64,000 nt of DNA from assembly GCA_020081605.1 (NCBI GenBank), contig JAHREC010000045.1, positions 2,790,001 to 2,854,000 of the forward strand. The letters are read 5' to 3'. The position numbers and the translations under genes are program-made. Origin of the DNA: Albifimbria verrucaria (lineage: Eukaryota > Ascomycota > Sordariomycetes > Hypocreales > Stachybotryaceae). Below the pieces are notes generated by a model. It was given only the letters and a program-made list of their open reading frames with translations, did no database searches and had not been told where the DNA came from. Shown in pieces: positions 37,748 through 48,829 of the stretch (position 1 is its first letter; each line of letters opens with the position of its first letter).

Positions 37748-37862
37748 GTGTAATGAAAGTAACGTAGTATGTTACTAGGAGGCTCAGATAAGTTGTTTAC
37801 AAGATACCAAATCATTGTTCTTCCAGTAAGGCTGGGCTGCAGTCCATGCCTCCACTGCCTCG

Positions 37863-39355
37863 TTAATTCCCGAAAACCCCTGTTCCTGAGATAGACGCGT
37901 TACCCCAGAAAGCCCAACAGTCTTCGGCAAGGCTTTGAGGATTTATGTATGCTGGGAAGTGTCCTCCAACTACATTCTCACTCTTCTGCTGGAAGAATGT
38001 TATGTTTCCCTCCCGTTCAGCCCATTCAAGGGGCTAAAATACCATAAAATCAGTCTGTATTCTCGTAAATGAAATGGAGATGGGCGGGGATCGGAAATAA
38101 ACCCTGATAAACTTACAACGAAGTAGCCGGCATCTCCAAAGTATTTGACGACACCGACAGGTTGCTTGATATGAGGAAATGGTCCTTCAAGGAAGCCCTC
38201 CTATAATGCCGCATGAGTCAGTACTTCATTACTGAACAAAGGTGAAAACCATGATCGTACCCTGTTAATTTCTTTGTACAATCGAAGTCCACCGTAAGGA
38301 CCCTGTATGTAATTTAACATTGACCATGTAATGAGCTCCTCCTGATTCCACTCATAGCCAGGAACCAGCATTCTCATGCCCATGTACTGCCAAGCTAACC
38401 ACCCGACAGGGCTGTCAGTTAGACTAATAGCAACTTGAAGCGGTACCGACTTCTCAATGTCCCAGTATGCCTTGGTCCATGAGAAACTAGGATCAATTGC
38501 CATCTTCATCAGGGCTGTTTCCTGAGGTGTGGTCTGGTTCAAAGCGAAGCGCTCAAGGTCGGTGGTGTTGGGAGCGACGGTAAACATGTTGGATAGGATC
38601 GAGACCACAGAGTCAGGGAAGTCGACTGCCATAAGCCTGATGATGTGGCTGCCAAAGTCACCACCTTGGCCGACGTATTTATCATAGCCCAGTTGATGCA
38701 TCAGGTCATTGAAGCCTTGTCCTATTTCTCGTGGACCCAGCCCCGGATGATTGGGAGCAGGCGAAAATCCAAAGCCTGGCAAATCTGGCGCTACTACATG
38801 GAAAGCAGGCACCGTTGAGTTTGGCGGATTTGTCAATATGTCGATAATATTGGCCACCTCATGAAACGTTCCTGGCCATCCATGTACAAAGAGCAGAGGA
38901 ATAGCGTCCGGTCGATTTGCCTTATGATGAACGAAATGCAATGGAATAGCATGGGAATAGTTGTCCCCAGCGTGAACTGTTGTGGTGAAATGGTCAAATT
39001 TGGCATTTAAAGACTCCTCGACCTCGTTCCAGTCGTATTCATTAGCCCAGAACTGGGACCAACCCCGAACCACACGGGACGGCACGCCATCAATGAAATC
39101 AGGCTGCTCAAGGTCTGTCACAATACGTGTCGAGCCGGCTCTCTTTCTTGTGTCGTCAATAAACCGCTTATTAACACAGACAGTGAATGGTTGAGGCTCA
39201 GTACCAAATTCTGCTGCAAAGTTCCAGGGCTCTGTTGAATTGGTCCTACAATTAGTGGGTGTAGCAGCGTAGGCCGGCGAAGTAAGTCCCACAGCCGCCA
39301 GCGCCATGGACCCAAGAATTTGGAGGCTCAGCATTATGCGACGGATAGCAATCAA
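37863..39355 (-). CDS. Secreted epoxide hydrolase (EHN-type alpha/beta-hydrolase)
   Basis: Hydrolyses epoxides to diols through an Asp nucleophile. Exons: 39355-38261, 38200-38117 and 38033-37863, summing to 449 residues with no frameshift. An N-terminal signal sequence (LGSMALAAVGLTSPAYA) indicates secretion or an endomembrane location. The epoxide hydrolase N-terminal domain (PFTVCVNKRFIDD to WNEVEESLN) precedes the core. HGWPG forms the oxyanion region (about residue 158), GGDFGSH holds the nucleophile Asp (about 233), and GGHFPAY has the catalytic His (about 418). Another ATG at 39334 could start a shorter signal sequence. The gene is divergent from a Zn2Cys6 factor only 509 bp away, which may control it. 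A role in mycotoxin or host-compound metabolism is possible but unproven. Confidence 0.9.
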
Positions 39356-39864
39356 CGAGCTTCTGTTGTTGCCGAATTGGAAGCGTGATCAAACTGTTGC
39401 TTGGGTCAGCTGAAGAATGGAAAGCTGATGATCAGTAATTTGGAAAGAAATCAACTATGTTCCATTATATATGTATTCTATCCCGTACTTCATAGCCACG
39501 AAGCATAATGGGACGTAAAGAATATCGGCAGCCTATGGCTTCGGAGTCCGGATCACAAATGTATTTCTACGGCAGCACCCTGCTCACATAATGACTTACA
39601 GAGGAAGCGAATGGGTCCTAATTGTCCACCTCGAGGTCAACGAGTATAGCAACTGGAGTAACCAAGTGGGTCAGAACCATCCTTCAAATTGCCCAAAGTT
39701 TGGACATCCTTGTTCAACGCACAAGTCCGAGGAGTCCGAGGAGCCAAGTTGGTAAGACAAATTCACACTCGCGAATGACTAAAGCAAAAACTAGGCATAT
39801 TTTCTTAATAAACCTCCCGGAGTCCAAGGAATTTCTTCAGCTACTAATTTATTCACAATTGGTA
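39356..39864. promoter_or_regulatory. Divergent promoter, epoxide hydrolase / Zn2Cys6 factor
   Basis: A 509-bp shared upstream region. It contains an inverted CGG-N3-CCG (39542-39550) and a direct repeat TCCGAGGAG TCCGAGGAG (39726-39743) with two CCG triplets nine bases apart. Such CGG/CCG pairs are what Zn2Cys6 proteins bind, so autoregulation and control of the hydrolase by the neighbouring factor is a reasonable inference. Confidence 0.45.
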
Positions 39865-41881
39865 ATGGTGATGGAGCGCCCTCAACGTAACAGAGCATTG
39901 GGCCGCCGCAAGGTAACAGAACAAATCGGAGAGTCCCAAAATATACAAGTGACGAAGAACTCATTTCATGTTAGGCCTGCGACCTGTGCTGTCAGAAGAA
40001 GACCAAGTGCGACGCAAAGAAGCCGAAATGTTCGACTTGTGAAATGCATTCTGCACCATGCCTGTGGACGCCAGGGATTTCCACGAAAAAACCATCGAGA
40101 AACAAAATGCCAAGTAAGTGAGCTTCGTGATGTTCTTAATGAGAGATAAGCCCCTAAAGAGGATCAAAGACCAGATACGCGTCGCTTCGAAGCAATCGAG
40201 GACCGTCTGTTGATGCTTGAATCCATGCTTCAGCGAGGTCAATCGAGTTCACAGGCACCACATGGGAACCTGGCTCTTTGCCAACAGAATGAAGTGAACA
40301 GTACCGTCCGAAATGATAGCACATTAATATGCAGCCCTCCAGCATCACTCAGCGACTATGAACATGACCACGGAAGCCGATTTCCTCTGCCTCCGGAACA
40401 TGAAACGCGTCAATACGCTTCGAAATATTTCCAAAACTTCAATCAGGCAATGCCATTATTTCATCTCGAGAGCTTCACAGAAACTATCAAAAACTGGTAC
40501 AAGAACCCAAGCCAGCGAAATGAGGCAACTTGGGCATCAATCAATGTGATGATAGCTCTTTCCATACACCACACTCCTGACGAGAAGACCGCTGAAAGTG
40601 ACAGAATGGCCACTAGATGCATTGGCAATGCCCAATCCGTGATGGACAACCTGGTTTATCGAGAGGAAGATCTAAAAGGGCTCCAGGTGATCCTTGGGCT
40701 TGTCATAATCTTCCTCGGTTCTCCACACCCTTATCCCACCAGCGTTTTGGTTGCGACAGCGGTCCAGTTAGTCCATCGGTTAAGACTTCATCTTCGAACC
40801 GAACATGACGAAACAAGTTCAAATACTCTAGCAGAACGCAGATGCTTATTTTGGATCACGTATATTCTTGATAGAGATATATCTTCTCATACCCTTGAGC
40901 CATATTTACTTCAGGAGCATGACATTGACTTTGATTTTGACGATACCCTTGCCTCGATACCAAGTTTTGGAACTCTTGAGCTTGGTACTGGGATCGATTT
41001 CAATTACCTGCTCGCTCGCATCAAACTTGCACAACTTCAAGGAAAATCTTACGACCTAGTTCACTCCGTCAGAGCGTCAAGATTTAATCCCAATCAGAAG
41101 CAGGCAGCTACCGAGCGACTCAACCAAATGCTCAGTGAATGGTATGGCTCTCTTCCCGAGCAGGCTAATTTGAGAAACTTCTTGCGATTAGACAAGAGAA
41201 TACAGAGGCACTGTATATCACTTCATATTTCTTATTATCAATGCCTGTTCATGGCCCATCAAACCCATGCTCGCAATGCTAGTTGGCATCAACGTCTAAT
41301 CAAATTTAGCGATTCAATTGCACATAAACAGGCAGATATAACAACAAATATGGAGGATACCCAGCATATACTGCCTTTGAACTGGCCAAGGCTCTTAGAC
41401 GCATCAAGAGAATTTTTATCGTTGTCAGAAGTGATTGGTGCCAATGACTCTGCACTAATATGGTAAATGACCAAGCAGATGAACTGACAGTAATTATAAG
41501 CTGACATTATATAGGAGAACCACATGCTCTCATCAAGCAGCAACCGTGATTCTGGCCGCGAACAACCTAGCCGTCTCTGAGCATTGTTTCCATGATCAGA
41601 TCGACAATGACACTCAGCGGATAAAAGGAGCTGTAGAAGAGCTTGCGAATCGTTTAGAAGAATTCGAGGACGCTCGTCTCCGATCATCGTACTTTATATG
41701 CTCTGATCTGTGCAAGAGATCCGCTGCGGCAGTTGAACAATTTTTAGAGAACCGAAGCGAAGGAAATTCCCTTTTGTATGAACATTATTACTTAATTGCA
41801 TCGTGGGTATTACATATTTTCGCTCCTCTTGTCTTCGAAGGAGCCGAGGGCTTGTATTTGAGAACATTGCTTATGGTTTAG
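39865..41881 (+). CDS. Zn2Cys6 transcription factor with fungal-specific domain
   Basis: Nuclear DNA-binding regulator. Exons: 39865-39912, 39975-40113, 40151-41462 and 41515-41881. The sum of 1866 nt encodes 621 residues with no frameshift. A second in-frame acceptor at 40159 would remove three residues. The first exon (MVMERPQRNRALGRRK) joins directly to the zinc cluster ACDLCCQKKTKCDAKKPKC, with spacing CX2CX6CX6CX2CX6C. A linker and a short coiled region (EAIEDRLLMLESML) follow, then the fungal-specific transcription-factor domain (PLFHLESF to WITYILDRDIS). A C-terminal helical region ends at 41881. Probably controls the divergent epoxide hydrolase; that is inference from position. Confidence 0.9.
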
Positions 41882-42503
41882 TTAATCCCAGAAGAACTGA
41901 TGACACGACTTTGGTCGTCCAATATCGATGGAAGCTGGCTTTTGGCGGTGGGATACCCCCTCAACATATTCGCCTCATTCTGCTATGCTACCATATTATC
42001 CCTCCTGGATTCCCCACATTTCATGCTTTAGCTTTTATAAGCGCAGTATCGATCTCCCTGAATCTGCCGAACCTTGAGATCCTTTAATTATACGGCCCAG
42101 TTGCTATGGGCTAAGCGATGGTGGATCCGTGAGGCTGAAAGAACAGATCAGTGCGCTGCGCATACCAGCCAATGGAAAATACAGAGCGCAGATAAATCTC
42201 CATTGTTCTCGACTCGTCCCGCGTTCAGCTGCCTGTCCTTAGCAACAAGAACGAATCAGGGCCCTACTCTAGCGGGTAAACTTCACAATTGACTAGGCAA
42301 GGGTCTGTTTCTATGATCATGCGTGCCATGCTCCACTGAGTTGGGCAGACACAGGACGCCGGCAAGCGGAGAAGACAAGGTCCAGCTGTATTTGTTTCTT
42401 TAAATCGGTCTTGAGGACGTTAATAAGTATGCTGGTTTCCCCAGCCTTGAATTGTGTTTTCTTCACCTCCTCTAGCCTTGTAACGTCACTTACAATCGAC
42501 ATA
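41882..42503. other. Intergenic region
   Basis: About 620 bp; holds the 3' end of the regulator gene and the promoter of the small secreted protein. No element was recognised. Confidence 0.4.
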
Positions 42504-42913
42504 ATGAAGTTCACGACTCTCTTTACAACTGCGGCTACTGCCATATATGTGACTGCTAGCCCGGCTGCCGATAACTTCCATATGAGCCCTGTCAAGCGTG
42601 AGGACAACTTGCTTGAAAAGCGCGATATGCGATGCAGTGTTGTGAGGGACCAAAAATGCAATTGGGGACCCGGATCTAAATCCAGCGCACGCACCACGAT
42701 CAGACCCAGCCACGGAGTGTTTGGAGTGAGGTGTATCTGCCCGCAAGAAAACTACATCTGGGGTGGATTCCTGGCTGGGGCTGCTTCACCACTGTTCCTG
42801 GGTTGAAGTGCCAAAGTATGCTTCTCGAACAATTGTTATACCTTTCGGCTAGGACTAACATATTTCCAGGTTCAGCCAATTTCCCCAAGTGTTCACACGA
42901 CCAATGCTACTAG
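42504..42913 (+). CDS. Small cysteine-rich secreted protein, Kex2-processed
   Basis: Signal peptide (MKFTTLFTTAATAIYVTASP), a pro-region of about 25 residues and a dibasic LEKR Kex2 site precede a mature part of about 70 residues with eight cysteines. Two exons: 42504-42815 and 42870-42913, with a GTATGC donor and TTTCCAG acceptor. One base seems missing near 42765, in the GGTGGATTCC region. Without correction the frame stops at 42806 and loses four of the cysteines. Evenly spread cysteines after a pro-peptide are typical of fungal effectors and antimicrobial-type peptides. I recognise no specific family and assign no activity. Confidence 0.6.
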
Positions 42914-43624
42914 GTTATACGAAAAAGTTACACCGAGCTATTTGAGATATTGTGTCAATATTCATGGTGAAGTCACAGAACAGCAATCGGATGAATCGGG
43001 AAAATAAGCACAGCATGAATTGCATTTATCAGTTCAACCATCATACATTCGTTCCTCTCGTGTCTCGAAGTACAGCACATACTTCTCGACTGGAAACCTT
43101 GTAACGTTAGGGTGCCTTTCTTGATACGGTCAAGAATTAGCATGTGTGCATTAGGAGAGGACAGTTGACTGTCGAATGAGCTGCGAGTTAGTTAAACCCG
43201 GAGACGCTCTTATCCTTAAGTCCGGCCATGTTTCCATTGCATTGCATGCCCAGGTGTGGAGTCTACGAGAAGCTGGCCTTGGACAGTCGACGCCTGAGGA
43301 GACATCCGGATCATAATGCTAAGTGATCTAGATGAGAGGTTGGCTAAAATAATTCTCTAAAATAGAAGAGAAAGCCAAGTATCCAGGATAAGGAATCAAG
43401 AGAAAGAATTCTACAGTTTAATACTCAAAATTTGGCTGGAGGCAAAGGAAGATGTTTGAAGTAAATCTGATCATGTCTAGATCATCAGCTACCCCACCCA
43501 AGCTTTGATACCCCGCCTACACCAATTGCTATTGAAGGCTTGATGTCATGCCAATGTTTGGCTTGCATTCTCTACAAGACATTGCTTTCTGATAATCGAA
43601 GTGCTTGTAATTTACCTTGACAAG
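42914..43624. other. Intergenic region
   Basis: About 700 bp of AT-richer sequence. It should contain the promoter of the SDR gene starting at 43625. No gene was recognised. Confidence 0.4.
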
Positions 43625-44589
43625 ATGACTGCTGCCGACGTTTTTGCTCCAGGCTCCACCGCTCTGATCACAGGCGGTGCCTCTGGTATCGGCCGCGCCA
43701 TTGGCAAGCTATGCAGGCAGCGAGGCATGAAGGTGCTTCTTGCTGATCGCAACGCGGAAGCGCTGGAAGACGCAGCCAAGGAGCTCAAGAGCCTGGATGG
43801 TGACGCTTCCGACGTCTCCACGGCAGTCCTCGACGTGAGCAACTTGAGCGAGTGGCAGGCCCTGAAAGAAACCGTGACCAAAGACTTCGGCTCAATTGAG
43901 CTCCTTGTCCTCAACGCTGGCGTAGGGCTGAGGGGTAGCTGGGGGACAGCGATTACTTCAGAAAGGTGAGTGGGAGGCCTACAAGTAAAAGGTCAAGTGT
44001 CGCTGACAAGTGCAGACCCTGGAGACCAACTTGTTTGGCGTCATCAACGGCGTCAACACGTTTCTGTCACTTGTGCAAGAGGCAGCAAAGTCCAAGCAAA
44101 CTGCAGTTATCCTCACTGGCAGCAAGCAGGGAATCACGAACCCTCCCGGCAACCCGGCCTACAATGCATCAAAGGCTGCAGTCAAGTCGCTGGCAGAACA
44201 GCTTAGCTTCGAGCTGCGGGGGACGAAAACAAGTGTGCATCTTTTGGTGCCAGGGTGGACATATACAACAATGGTATGCAATCGCAATTTCTGTCTCACC
44301 CGTATTCCACGGCATTTCTCTAACCTCTCGTCGCAGACAGGAAGTGGCCAGGGCAAGGAAAAGCCGGAGGGACCCTGGCTACCGGACCAGGTTGCCACCT
44401 ACCTTTACGACAAGATGGCCCAAGATCAGTTCTACGTCATCTGCCCGGATAACGACGTGTCTGAAGAGACGGACAAGAAACGCATGCTGTGGTCGGTCGG
44501 AGACATTGTCGAGGGCGGCCCCACTGTCACGCTGGCGCGACGAATGGAAGCAGAAGGCCGAGGAGACAATGGCCAACACGAAGGTATAG
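43625..44589 (+). CDS. Short-chain dehydrogenase/reductase
   Basis: NAD(P)-dependent SDR; substrate unknown. Exons: 43625-43965, 44016-44273 and 44337-44589. The cofactor motif TGGASGIGRA, the NAG motif LVLNAGVG, catalytic Ser in LTGSKQG and catalytic YNASK are all present. The C-terminus ends in a basic segment RWRDEWKQKAEE. One base is missing in the G-run near 43941-43946, and a net two near 44516-44525, where both a C-doublet and a C-run seem short. The sum of 852 plus three gives 284 residues. I chose ATG 43625 over the upstream in-frame ATG at 43601 because it starts directly before the Rossmann fold. Confidence 0.82.
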
Positions 44590-44938
44590 GCTGGCCTCGA
44601 TCGGGCTGGATGATTTGGCATCATTTCCGATTAGCCAGCTGTAGTATCAATGTGCAGAAACAGTCAGCTTAGATACTTGATCTTCCCGGCTCCGCCAAGC
44701 TCGCGTGGGCTGGATACGAGGTGCTAAATATGGACTCCCGACGAACGTGCAGGGATCGTGGACAGTGGCTGAGCCTTGCGGGAGAGCACATTAGCTGATG
44801 GGGCGGGGACGTGGAATTAGAGACGAGCTATCCAAGTTCCATATCTATGAGACAACTGCCATGATAAGAAAGCAGAGCTTCTTCAATGTCGATCAAGGGA
44901 GAGGCTGCAATTTACTCCTGATTTTTATTTCTGACGCT
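44590..44938. other. Intergenic region
   Basis: About 350 bp between the SDR and HET genes, containing the HET promoter. An in-frame ATG at 44798 could extend the HET protein by 47 unremarkable residues. Confidence 0.4.
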
Positions 44939-47035
44939 ATGTCCAGCAACGAACTTGTCTTTGCTGACGATACCCATTTTATGAGCCAGCGACTTTGCCT
45001 TCGATGCCAAACTCTTTCTTTGTCTGATATTACTGGCGATGGCTTCACGTTTCACCTCAACTTCGGTAAGCTGTCGGTTGCTGCTGGCGATACCGTGACT
45101 GGCTGCTGTGACTTTTGCTTCATCCTCTGGTGGTCCCTGAGATGGCATTCGTCCAAACTTGGCGAGCTGGATACCGCCGATGTTGTGCTGTACAGAAACC
45201 CGCCACTTGAAGGCCCGATGCAACGAATCGAGGTTGTGGTTGCACCAGGGCACAAACGATGTGAATTTTCTTGGTCAGAAGACGTCGACGGTTTACTGCA
45301 TCTAGGCCCGCCTGATGATAAACCTTGGCTGGCCGGGGACACATTAATGTATATGGCACCAAAAACAATAGTAGGTGATGACCTCCAGATTTTCTGGACT
45401 TCTGTCCTCGATAAATTCACTGACATAAAGAAGCCCAGGCCATGCAGTCAAAACCGCTTGTTCGATTCAGGCTTCCAGAGTTAAACTCCGGGTCACCGGA
45501 ATGCTTGAATCTTGCTTCTCGCTGGCTCTCAGATTGCCTTGAGCATCATGGAGACACATGTCCCAAGAATTTGGACTCAAGGCTGCCCCGGCGAGTTATT
45601 GATGTGGGAACGATAGATGGGACTGAGCCACTGCGTCTACTCACTCCTTCATATGGGCAACGTGGGTCCTACATCGCCCTGAGCTACTGCTGGGGCCCAG
45701 AGCCCTTCTTCCTCATGACCAGCGACAATAAGTCTGAGCTCGAGCAGTCAATATGTTTTGAGGAACTTCCAAAGACATTACAAGACGCGATTAACCTAAC
45801 TAGGCATCTCAAGATCCGCTATCTCTGGGTCGACTCTTTGTGCATTATTCAGGGCGCAGACGATGAGGCTGTGGAAGATTGGGACGATCAATCACGATGC
45901 ATGAACACGGTTTACAGAGGTGCCCTGGCGACTATTCTTGCGTCCAGTGCTGTCAAGGCCAATCAAGGTATATTTGCAGAAAGATCCGTTCTGTCAAGCA
46001 TCTCTTGCATGCTACCAAAGATCTTTGGCAGCGATGAGATGATTCAATTGAGTGGCGATCTTGAGGATGCGTTCCAGGAATCAGAACCTCTAAAAAGAGA
46101 GCATGGGCTTTCCAAGAAGAGTTCTTGTCCATCAGAGCCCTATCATTTGGGACAAAACAATTAACCTGGAAGTGTCGTGGTTCTCAGCATCGAGAATGCG
46201 ATTCGGAGAGCACTTTTGAGGTTCGACCCAAAGAGACCGAGGCATTTCGAATACACGAGAACTGGTGCTCCATAATAGAAGAATACAGCAGCAAAGATTT
46301 GACACGGACCACAGATAAACTCCCAGCAATAGAAGGCCTGTCGAGACTTGTACAAGCTCATTTGCCTCCGTACTGCGCTTCGGGATTATGGGAAGACCGA
46401 ATCGTGGAGCAGCTTCTCTGGAGGCATCTCGGCAAGGTGACTGTAGAGCAGCGTCAACACAGGAGGCTGGCCAACGAAAAGTTCCGACCTGGTCATGGGC
46501 ATCAGTTGAAGGAGAGGTCAAGTTTCTCAAGGGCGCAGACCCTACGTACTGCAAGGTTTTAGCTCTAAGCGACGAGCACATCGTTGTAAAGGCTCATATG
46601 AAGAAGGTCTCTACTCTCCGATTAGCAGTCGCCGGAAGCTATTTTGGAGGATATGATAACCACCTGCCATGGGCCATATTTCCCTCATCGATGAGAACAT
46701 ACCTCGACGACATCAGCTCTATTCCTCAGGCGAACTGTAGAGCGACTCCAAATGGACCTGCAGAACTGATCGATGTTTCCTTTTTGTTTCTTGGTCCAGA
46801 CTGCGGCCTTATTCTCTTAAGAGAGCAGGGTGCCATGAGGTTATCGCAGCATGCATACGGAGACTTGGGATCCACTGTGAACCAAAGAGCGGGAGGTACA
46901 GCCCTCCGATTCAGCTTACAATTACCTATACGACGCGATTACAAACGCATTGGATCATTCACTGGATTCGGGCATGGCGCTGGAAAGGTAGCACGACCGG
47001 GTCGTCTCTCTTCCACTGTAGTTCATTTGATCTAA
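44939..47035 (+). CDS. HET-domain (heterokaryon incompatibility) protein
   Basis: Member of the HET family, cytosolic proteins tied to non-self recognition and programmed cell death; the HET fold is related to TIR-type folds. The N-terminus (MSSNELVFADD, then LCLRC and CCDFC) is the usual head of long HET proteins. The HET domain starts YIALSYCWGP (about residue 245), continues with LPKTLQDAINLTRHL and LWVDSLCIIQ, and ends near TVYRGALATILAS. A C-terminal region includes RAWAFQEEFLSIRAL and VPTWSWASVEG. Frame breaks occur near 45436-45460, 46100-46110 and 46479-46484, each solved by one added base. Allelic polymorphism would be expected if it acts in incompatibility. The stop at 47035 is 3 bp from the stop of the next, convergent gene. 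Confidence 0.85.
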
Positions 47036-47038
47036 TCG

Positions 47039-48067
47039 TCAAATAAACATATTATTCATGTGAAGTTGGATTACACTAAATTCCCAGTTTTGAATCAGCC
47101 AACGCTTTTTTATCGCCGTGGCCAGATCTGTTTCTCCTCGATGAATATCAATGTCGTCCCAGTTGATCTTATCTGGAGCCATCGGACCTCCCGGCAAGAA
47201 ACTCTTTGTCATTTCAACCCAGTCGTCGACTGTTTCAGGAGGGAAAATCTTCGAGTAGAACCCATGGAGCTCATCTTGCTGGATTGGCTTCATGGCAACC
47301 GGCCTTCAAGCGCTTGGCAGAAGCATTGATGCACATCATTAGGCGTGTACATTTTTGGACCATGAAGTTCATATGCGTACGGCTTTGCAGGTGAAGGTTT
47401 CTCCTTAAGGATCTCATTAGCTAGTGCATATCCGATGTCATTGACAGCCACCATGGGGAATTTCCAGTCGAGCGGCGTCACCGTCGAGAGAATAAACGGC
47501 TCGGATTCCTTAAGCGTATCAAGGTTTCGGGTCCAGTTCTCCATAAAGTATGCGCAACGAATAAAGATTATTTCTGGCACAGAGATTTTTGCGAGAATAG
47601 TTTCTGCGATGTGGTTCGTCTTGATTTCTCCCTATTAATGGGTTAGACATTGGCGATAATTGGGCTTGTTTCGCAGTCTGTCTCAATCGATGAAGAAGGA
47701 CATACCACCCCTTCACTCCTTTGAGCTCCGACGCTACTCAATAAAACAAGCTTCTTTACTGTTCCGGACTTCTCTACCGCATCAGCCACGTTGCGGGATA
47801 CGTTTTGGGCATGGGCCTCTGCATCTCCTGTGAAAGTTGGTGGAGTGACGGCGAGAACAGCCGTTGCGCCAGTGAAATTGAGGGTAGCCGGATCCGAGAC
47901 ATCCCCTGTGCAGCCTCGAAGTTTTTATGCTTCTGGAATTCGGCTGGAACTTTAGAGAGGTCGCGATAAAGACCTCTGATCGAGATGGAAGACGACCCTC
48001 TGGCAAGCAAAGCTTGGATAGCCGCAGCGGCCGTCCTTGTACTTGCTGGCGCGACAACAATTTGCAT
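47039..48067 (-). CDS. NmrA-like NAD(P)-binding protein
   Basis: Atypical SDR of the NmrA/isoflavone-reductase-like group, acting as a redox sensor or reductase. Exons: 48067-47706 and 47631-47039. The start MQIVVAPASTRTAAAAIQALL is a variant Rossmann motif lacking the strict GxxGxxG. GATAVLAVTPP and KKLVLLSSVGAQ follow, then IIFIRCAYFMENW, typical of the group. One base is lost near 47901-47909 and one near 47305-47308. The sum of 955 plus two gives 318 residues. Whether it has enzyme activity is open, since the dinucleotide motif is degenerate. Confidence 0.75.
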
Positions 48068-48829
48068 CGTTGAATGGTGATATTTCATGCCCTGTCAATT
48101 ATTTGAAAGTTAAAGCTAGAAATAGACGGTGCAGTTAGGGCCCTTTATATACAACAAGTGTGGCTATTGACTTCTTGGGGGCATGCAGTCCCTACTCCGT
48201 AGCATGAGCATAAGCTACTGTCACAAACGTTAACGGCTGGTACTTTCTATAGAAGGCGTAGCATAGGTGGCGCCTTTTAACCCCGCAAGGAATACAGAAG
48301 CGACAGCTTCATGGCCAATCTTGATGCCGCGAGATCTGACTTGACGTATCACACTAAAGCAATAATGGGCAAACCTGTTGATCGGCACCAACACTGACAA
48401 ATTAAAACCTCATTATTACATTAATCATCTGACCAAAAAGTCACCTTGTGAATTCATGGTCAGTGCTAACGCTACGAGCCTGTCTCCCAGTATCGTAGTA
48501 TGGTGCAGTCTATCTAGGACCGGGTTTGTACTAACGCCAGCAGTTGACTTCAGAACACCAGCAGACGCATAGAGACCCTGTTCCTGCTGCGCCATATATC
48601 CACAAACAGGGGCAATCCTTCGTAGAAGTAATCAGTAAATTCACGTGACAGATGCCTAGCATAGCCACGAGCCTGACGCTATCCCATGTTCCTTCAACAC
48701 GGCAACTAGCACAGTAGCGCCCAAGGGATAGACTCTAGTGATGCAAGATCTTTCAACACCCAATTATTAGAAAAAGACAATACCAACAAGCCGCATGCAT
48801 TCACTAGAACACAGTCAACATCCGCAGCT
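48068..48829. other. Divergent promoter region, NmrA-like / NLR
   Basis: About 760 bp shared upstream region of two divergent genes. No specific element was recognised. Confidence 0.4.

Noticed and set aside
38201..38260. Epoxide hydrolase ending with an open-frame tail at 38201
   Set aside because: That tail is read-through of an intron; splicing at GTACGA/TTATAG adds the exons with the catalytic His and a normal C-terminus.
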